A DNA stretch of 64,000 nt, taken from NCBI RefSeq assembly GCF_008065155.1, contig NZ_CP042819.1, positions 1,240,001 through 1,304,000 of the forward strand, read 5' to 3'. The notes under the pieces were generated by a model. It had not been told where the DNA came from. It made no database searches and worked only from the letters and a program-made list of their open reading frames with translations. This stretch comes from Octadecabacter sp. SW4. Its GTDB lineage: Bacteria > Pseudomonadota > Alphaproteobacteria > Rhodobacterales > Rhodobacteraceae. This document shows, piece by piece, positions 61,858-64,000 of the stretch (the first letter of the stretch is position 1; each line of letters begins with the position of its first letter). The position numbers were made by a program, and so were the translations under genes.

Positions 61858-62798
61858 TGCCAAACCAACCGATATCGGGCAATGATCTGGCGCGGTTTTC
61901 GGGGCCGCAGACCTTCATGCGGCTGCCGTCTGCGGATACGGCCGAAGGGCTTGATGTGGGGTTCATCGGCGTGCCGATGGATATCGGCACAAGCTGGCGG
62001 TCCGGCACGCGGTTCGGCCCCAAACAGGTGCGCGAACAAAGCGCGATGATCCGCCCCTATAACATTCAGACGGGGGCTGCGCCGTTCGATAGCCTGCACT
62101 GTGCAGACCTTGGCGATGTGGCGATTAATACCTTTGATTTGAAGGCAACAATTGACATTATTACAAAGGATTACGACGCACACTTAAGGCATAACATGAT
62201 CCCGATCGGCATTGGCGGTGACCACACCATGACCCTGCCAATCCTGCGCAGCATCGCACGCAAGCACGGCCCTGTGGCACTGGTGCATGTGGATGCCCAC
62301 GCCGATGTCAGCGAGGACATGTTTGGTGTCAAAGTGGCCCACGGCACCCCGTTTCGCCGCGCATATGAAGAAGGTCTGATAACGCCTTCAAAAGTATGGC
62401 AAATCGGCCTGCGTGGCACAGGCTATTCCGCCGATGACTTTACCGAGGCCGCGGGCTGGGGGTTCAACCAGTATCTTGCTCCAGCTTTGTGGCACAAGTC
62501 ACTGACTCCACTCGCAAAAGATATTGTGACAGCGATTGGCGATCAGCCCGCATATATCACTTTTGACATCGACAGCCTTGATCCGGCATTCGCGCCCGGC
62601 ACCGGCACACCTGAAATCGGCGGGCTGACAACAATGCAGGCGATGGAGCTGATCCGCGGCTTGCGCGGCCTCAACATCGTCGGGGCGGATATGGTCGAGG
62701 TCTCGCCGCCCTATGACACCAGCGGCAACACTGCACTCGTCGGGGCCAACATCATCTACGAGATTCTCTCTGTCCTGCCGGGGGTGAAATACCGATGA
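61857..62798 (+). CDS. Agmatinase-family ureohydrolase, second copy
   Basis: A 313-residue paralogue of the preceding gene: 'IGGDHTMTLP', 'VHVDAHADVSEDMFG', 'FDIDSLDPAFAPGTGTPE'. The loop 'KVAHGTPFRRAYEEG' differs from 'RIDHGTMMYKAVKLG' of the first copy at the substrate side, so the substrates may differ (for example agmatine versus guanidinobutyrate). It overlaps the previous stop by 1 bp and the next start by 4. Codons near 62120-62200 are richer in A/T than the rest. Confidence 0.9.
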   Translation: MPNQPISGNDLARFSGPQTFMRLPSADTAEGLDVGFIGVPMDIGTSWRSGTRFGPKQVREQSAMIRPYNIQTGAAPFDSLHCADLGDVAINTFDLKATIDIITKDYDAHLRHNMIPIGIGGDHTMTLPILRSIARKHGPVALVHVDAHADVSEDMFGVKVAHGTPFRRAYEEGLITPSKVWQIGLRGTGYSADDFTEAAGWGFNQYLAPALWHKSLTPLAKDIVTAIGDQPAYITFDIDSLDPAFAPGTGTPEIGGLTTMQAMELIRGLRGLNIVGADMVEVSPPYDTSGNTALVGANIIYEILSVLPGVKYR

Positions 62799-63268
62799 AA
62801 ATAACGGTCATTCTGCTTGCGGTCCTGATCGTTCTGGCGGTGCTTTATATCCGCCTTGCGCCAAGCGATCCCGCGCGCTGGCATATCGATATTGCCGATC
62901 CCGCCTTTGAGCCTGACCCGAATTGGGCGGTGTTTTGTCCGCCCAGTGACAGCCGCTACGGACTGGCGACCGATCTTGCGGCGATTGAAGCCCAGGCGAT
63001 GAATTGGCCACGCACGAAACGACTTGCGGGCAGCGTGCAAGAGGGGCGGATCACGTGGATCACACGCTCGGCGGTGTTCGGGTTTCCCGATTACACGACC
63101 GCAGCGCTGCGCGAAGACAATGGGCAGATGCTGCTTTGTATCGTCGCGCGCCAGCGGTTCGGGAAGCTGGACGGCGGCGTCAATGCGCGGCGTATTCAAG
63201 CGTGGGTGCAATCCGCCTATGGGCTGAACGAGGTGCCGGATTTGATTTGGCACACGGCAAGCCCTTGA
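62795..63268 (+). CDS. DUF1499 domain-containing membrane-anchored protein
   Basis: A 157-residue protein with one N-terminal helix ('[19 protein letters not shown]') and a DUF1499 domain with the marker '[13 protein letters not shown]'. It starts with ATGA overlap on the second ureohydrolase. Function unknown. Confidence 0.78.
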   Translation: MKITVILLAVLIVLAVLYIRLAPSDPARWHIDIADPAFEPDPNWAVFCPPSDSRYGLATDLAAIEAQAMNWPRTKRLAGSVQEGRITWITRSAVFGFPDYTTAALREDNGQMLLCIVARQRFGKLDGGVNARRIQAWVQSAYGLNEVPDLIWHTASP

Positions 63269-63299
63269 CCGTGTCGCCCTGATCGCCCATGCCCAACCC

Positions 63300-64000
63300 A
63301 TGATACCAGAAGACAAACTGATCCAGATCACGCAGCGGTTCCAATTCCTTGAGGCCAAAATGTCCGAGGGGCTGTCGGGCGATGAATTTGCCTCGGTGGC
63401 GCGCGAATACGCAGATCTCAAACCGGTCGTTGAAACCGTCAGCGCCTATCAGACCCTGACCCGCGATATCGACGAGGCGGAAGCGATGCTGCGCGACCCC
63501 GAAATGCGCGAGCTGGCCGAGGCCGAACTGCCCGAATTGCGTAAAAACCTGCCCACGATGGAAAAGGCCGTGCAATTGGCGCTGCTGCCCAAGGATGCCG
63601 CCGATGCGCGCCCCGCCTTGCTGGAAATCCGGCCCGGCACCGGCGGGGACGAGGCGGGATTGTTCGCCGCTGACTTGCTGCGCATGTATCAGCGCTATGC
63701 CGAGGCGCGGGGCTGGCGCTTTGAAATTCTTGAACAAACCCTCTCCGAATTGGGCGGGATCAAGGAAGTGACCGCGCGGATCAGTGGCGACAATGTTTTC
63801 GCACGCATGAAATACGAAAGCGGCGTGCACCGCGTGCAGCGTGTGCCCGAAACCGAAAGCGGCGGGCGGATTCATACCTCGGCTGCCACGGTCGCGGTGC
63901 TGCCCGAAGCGCAGGATGTGGATATCCAGATCAACGCCAACGACATCCGCATCGACACCATGCGCGCATCGGGTTCGGGCGGGCAGCACGTCAACACCAC
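63300..64000 (+). CDS. prfA: Peptide chain release factor 1, N-terminal part
   Basis: The first 233 codons of RF1, which ends translation at UAA and UAG; the gene runs off the right edge. The N-domain coiled coil ('[16 protein letters not shown]', '[15 protein letters not shown]'), '[18 protein letters not shown]', and the catalytic '[12 protein letters not shown]' with the GGQ are visible. The peptide-anticodon region is partly in '[18 protein letters not shown]'. The tail with the stop-codon loop end is not visible. The ATG at 63300 is 31 bp after the DUF1499 stop. Confidence 0.95.
   Translation, partial: MIPEDKLIQITQRFQFLEAKMSEGLSGDEFASVAREYADLKPVVETVSAYQTLTRDIDEAEAMLRDPEMRELAEAELPELRKNLPTMEKAVQLALLPKDAADARPALLEIRPGTGGDEAGLFAADLLRMYQRYAEARGWRFEILEQTLSELGGIKEVTARISGDNVFARMKYESGVHRVQRVPETESGGRIHTSAATVAVLPEAQDVDIQINANDIRIDTMRASGSGGQHVNT

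Noticed and set aside
62120..62200. A/T-richer patch in the second ureohydrolase as sign of recombination
   Set aside because: The stretch is short and the protein motifs are continuous; could be local codon drift.

Overview
The window looks like a chromosomal segment of a marine alphaproteobacterium of the Rhodobacteraceae (Roseobacter group). This is inferred from high-GC coding, dense ATGA-overlapped operons, a heterotetrameric sarcosine oxidase locus (soxBDAG), TRAP C4-dicarboxylate transport, small DUF1289, DUF2849 and DUF934 genes, an assimilatory sulfite reduction operon with siroheme synthase, cox-type molybdo-hydroxylase genes and FnrL-type boxes. No rRNA, tRNA, CRISPR, phage or transposase gene was recognised.

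Layout. 1-10.8 kb is a microaerobic/fermentative island: a minus-strand operon acsA, fused pdhA-pdhB, E2 and acyl carrier protein behind an FNR-type box, a c-type cytochrome with its own FNR box, a Zn alcohol dehydrogenase and, on the plus strand, a P2-type cation ATPase. It also holds decayed gene pieces, one a flavodoxin/HemG-like remnant. 11-15.6 kb is housekeeping: dusA, a frameshifted TauE permease, a putative 2OG dioxygenase, then DUF1289, ruvX and ccmI. 15.8-21.5 kb is sarcosine oxidase, with soxA interrupted by a one-base frameshift. 21.5-25 kb has a sulfotransferase and two glycosyltransferases, one with a histone-H1-like tail. 25.2-31.4 kb has sodB, a LOG protein, a LysM protein, xdhC and coxS and coxM without coxL, plus two inverted MITE-like hairpin elements.

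31.7-34.3 kb holds a 151-bp tandem array made from the 3' end of infC, infC itself (apparent AUC start), a membrane-anchored Ala/Glu repeat protein, and a second FNR-box cytochrome c paralogous to the first. 34.8-40.9 kb is the assimilatory sulfite pathway (cysG, DUF2849, cysI, cysH, DUF934, fpr) with a divergent Lrp/AsnC regulator and a long inverted repeat between them. 40.9-53 kb has a P450, DctB, a DctD-like regulator that has lost its Walker A lysine and GAFTGA loop, a damaged MttB-family gene, an RTX repeat protein and dctPQM. 53-64 kb has tpiA, a 2OG oxygenase, TfoX and IscA-like proteins, an ABC-F protein, an iron-binding protein with a clear promoter/operator, mazG, an M20 hydrolase, two tandem ureohydrolases, DUF1499 and the start of prfA.

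Functional reading: the FNR-box genes suggest acetyl-CoA production and electron transfer at low oxygen. Sarcosine oxidase, MttB, M20 and the ureohydrolases suggest use of methylated amines and guanidino compounds. Three larger genes (tauE, soxA, mttB) are broken; the first two are each one base short within a G run, so sequencing error must be excluded before calling them dead.
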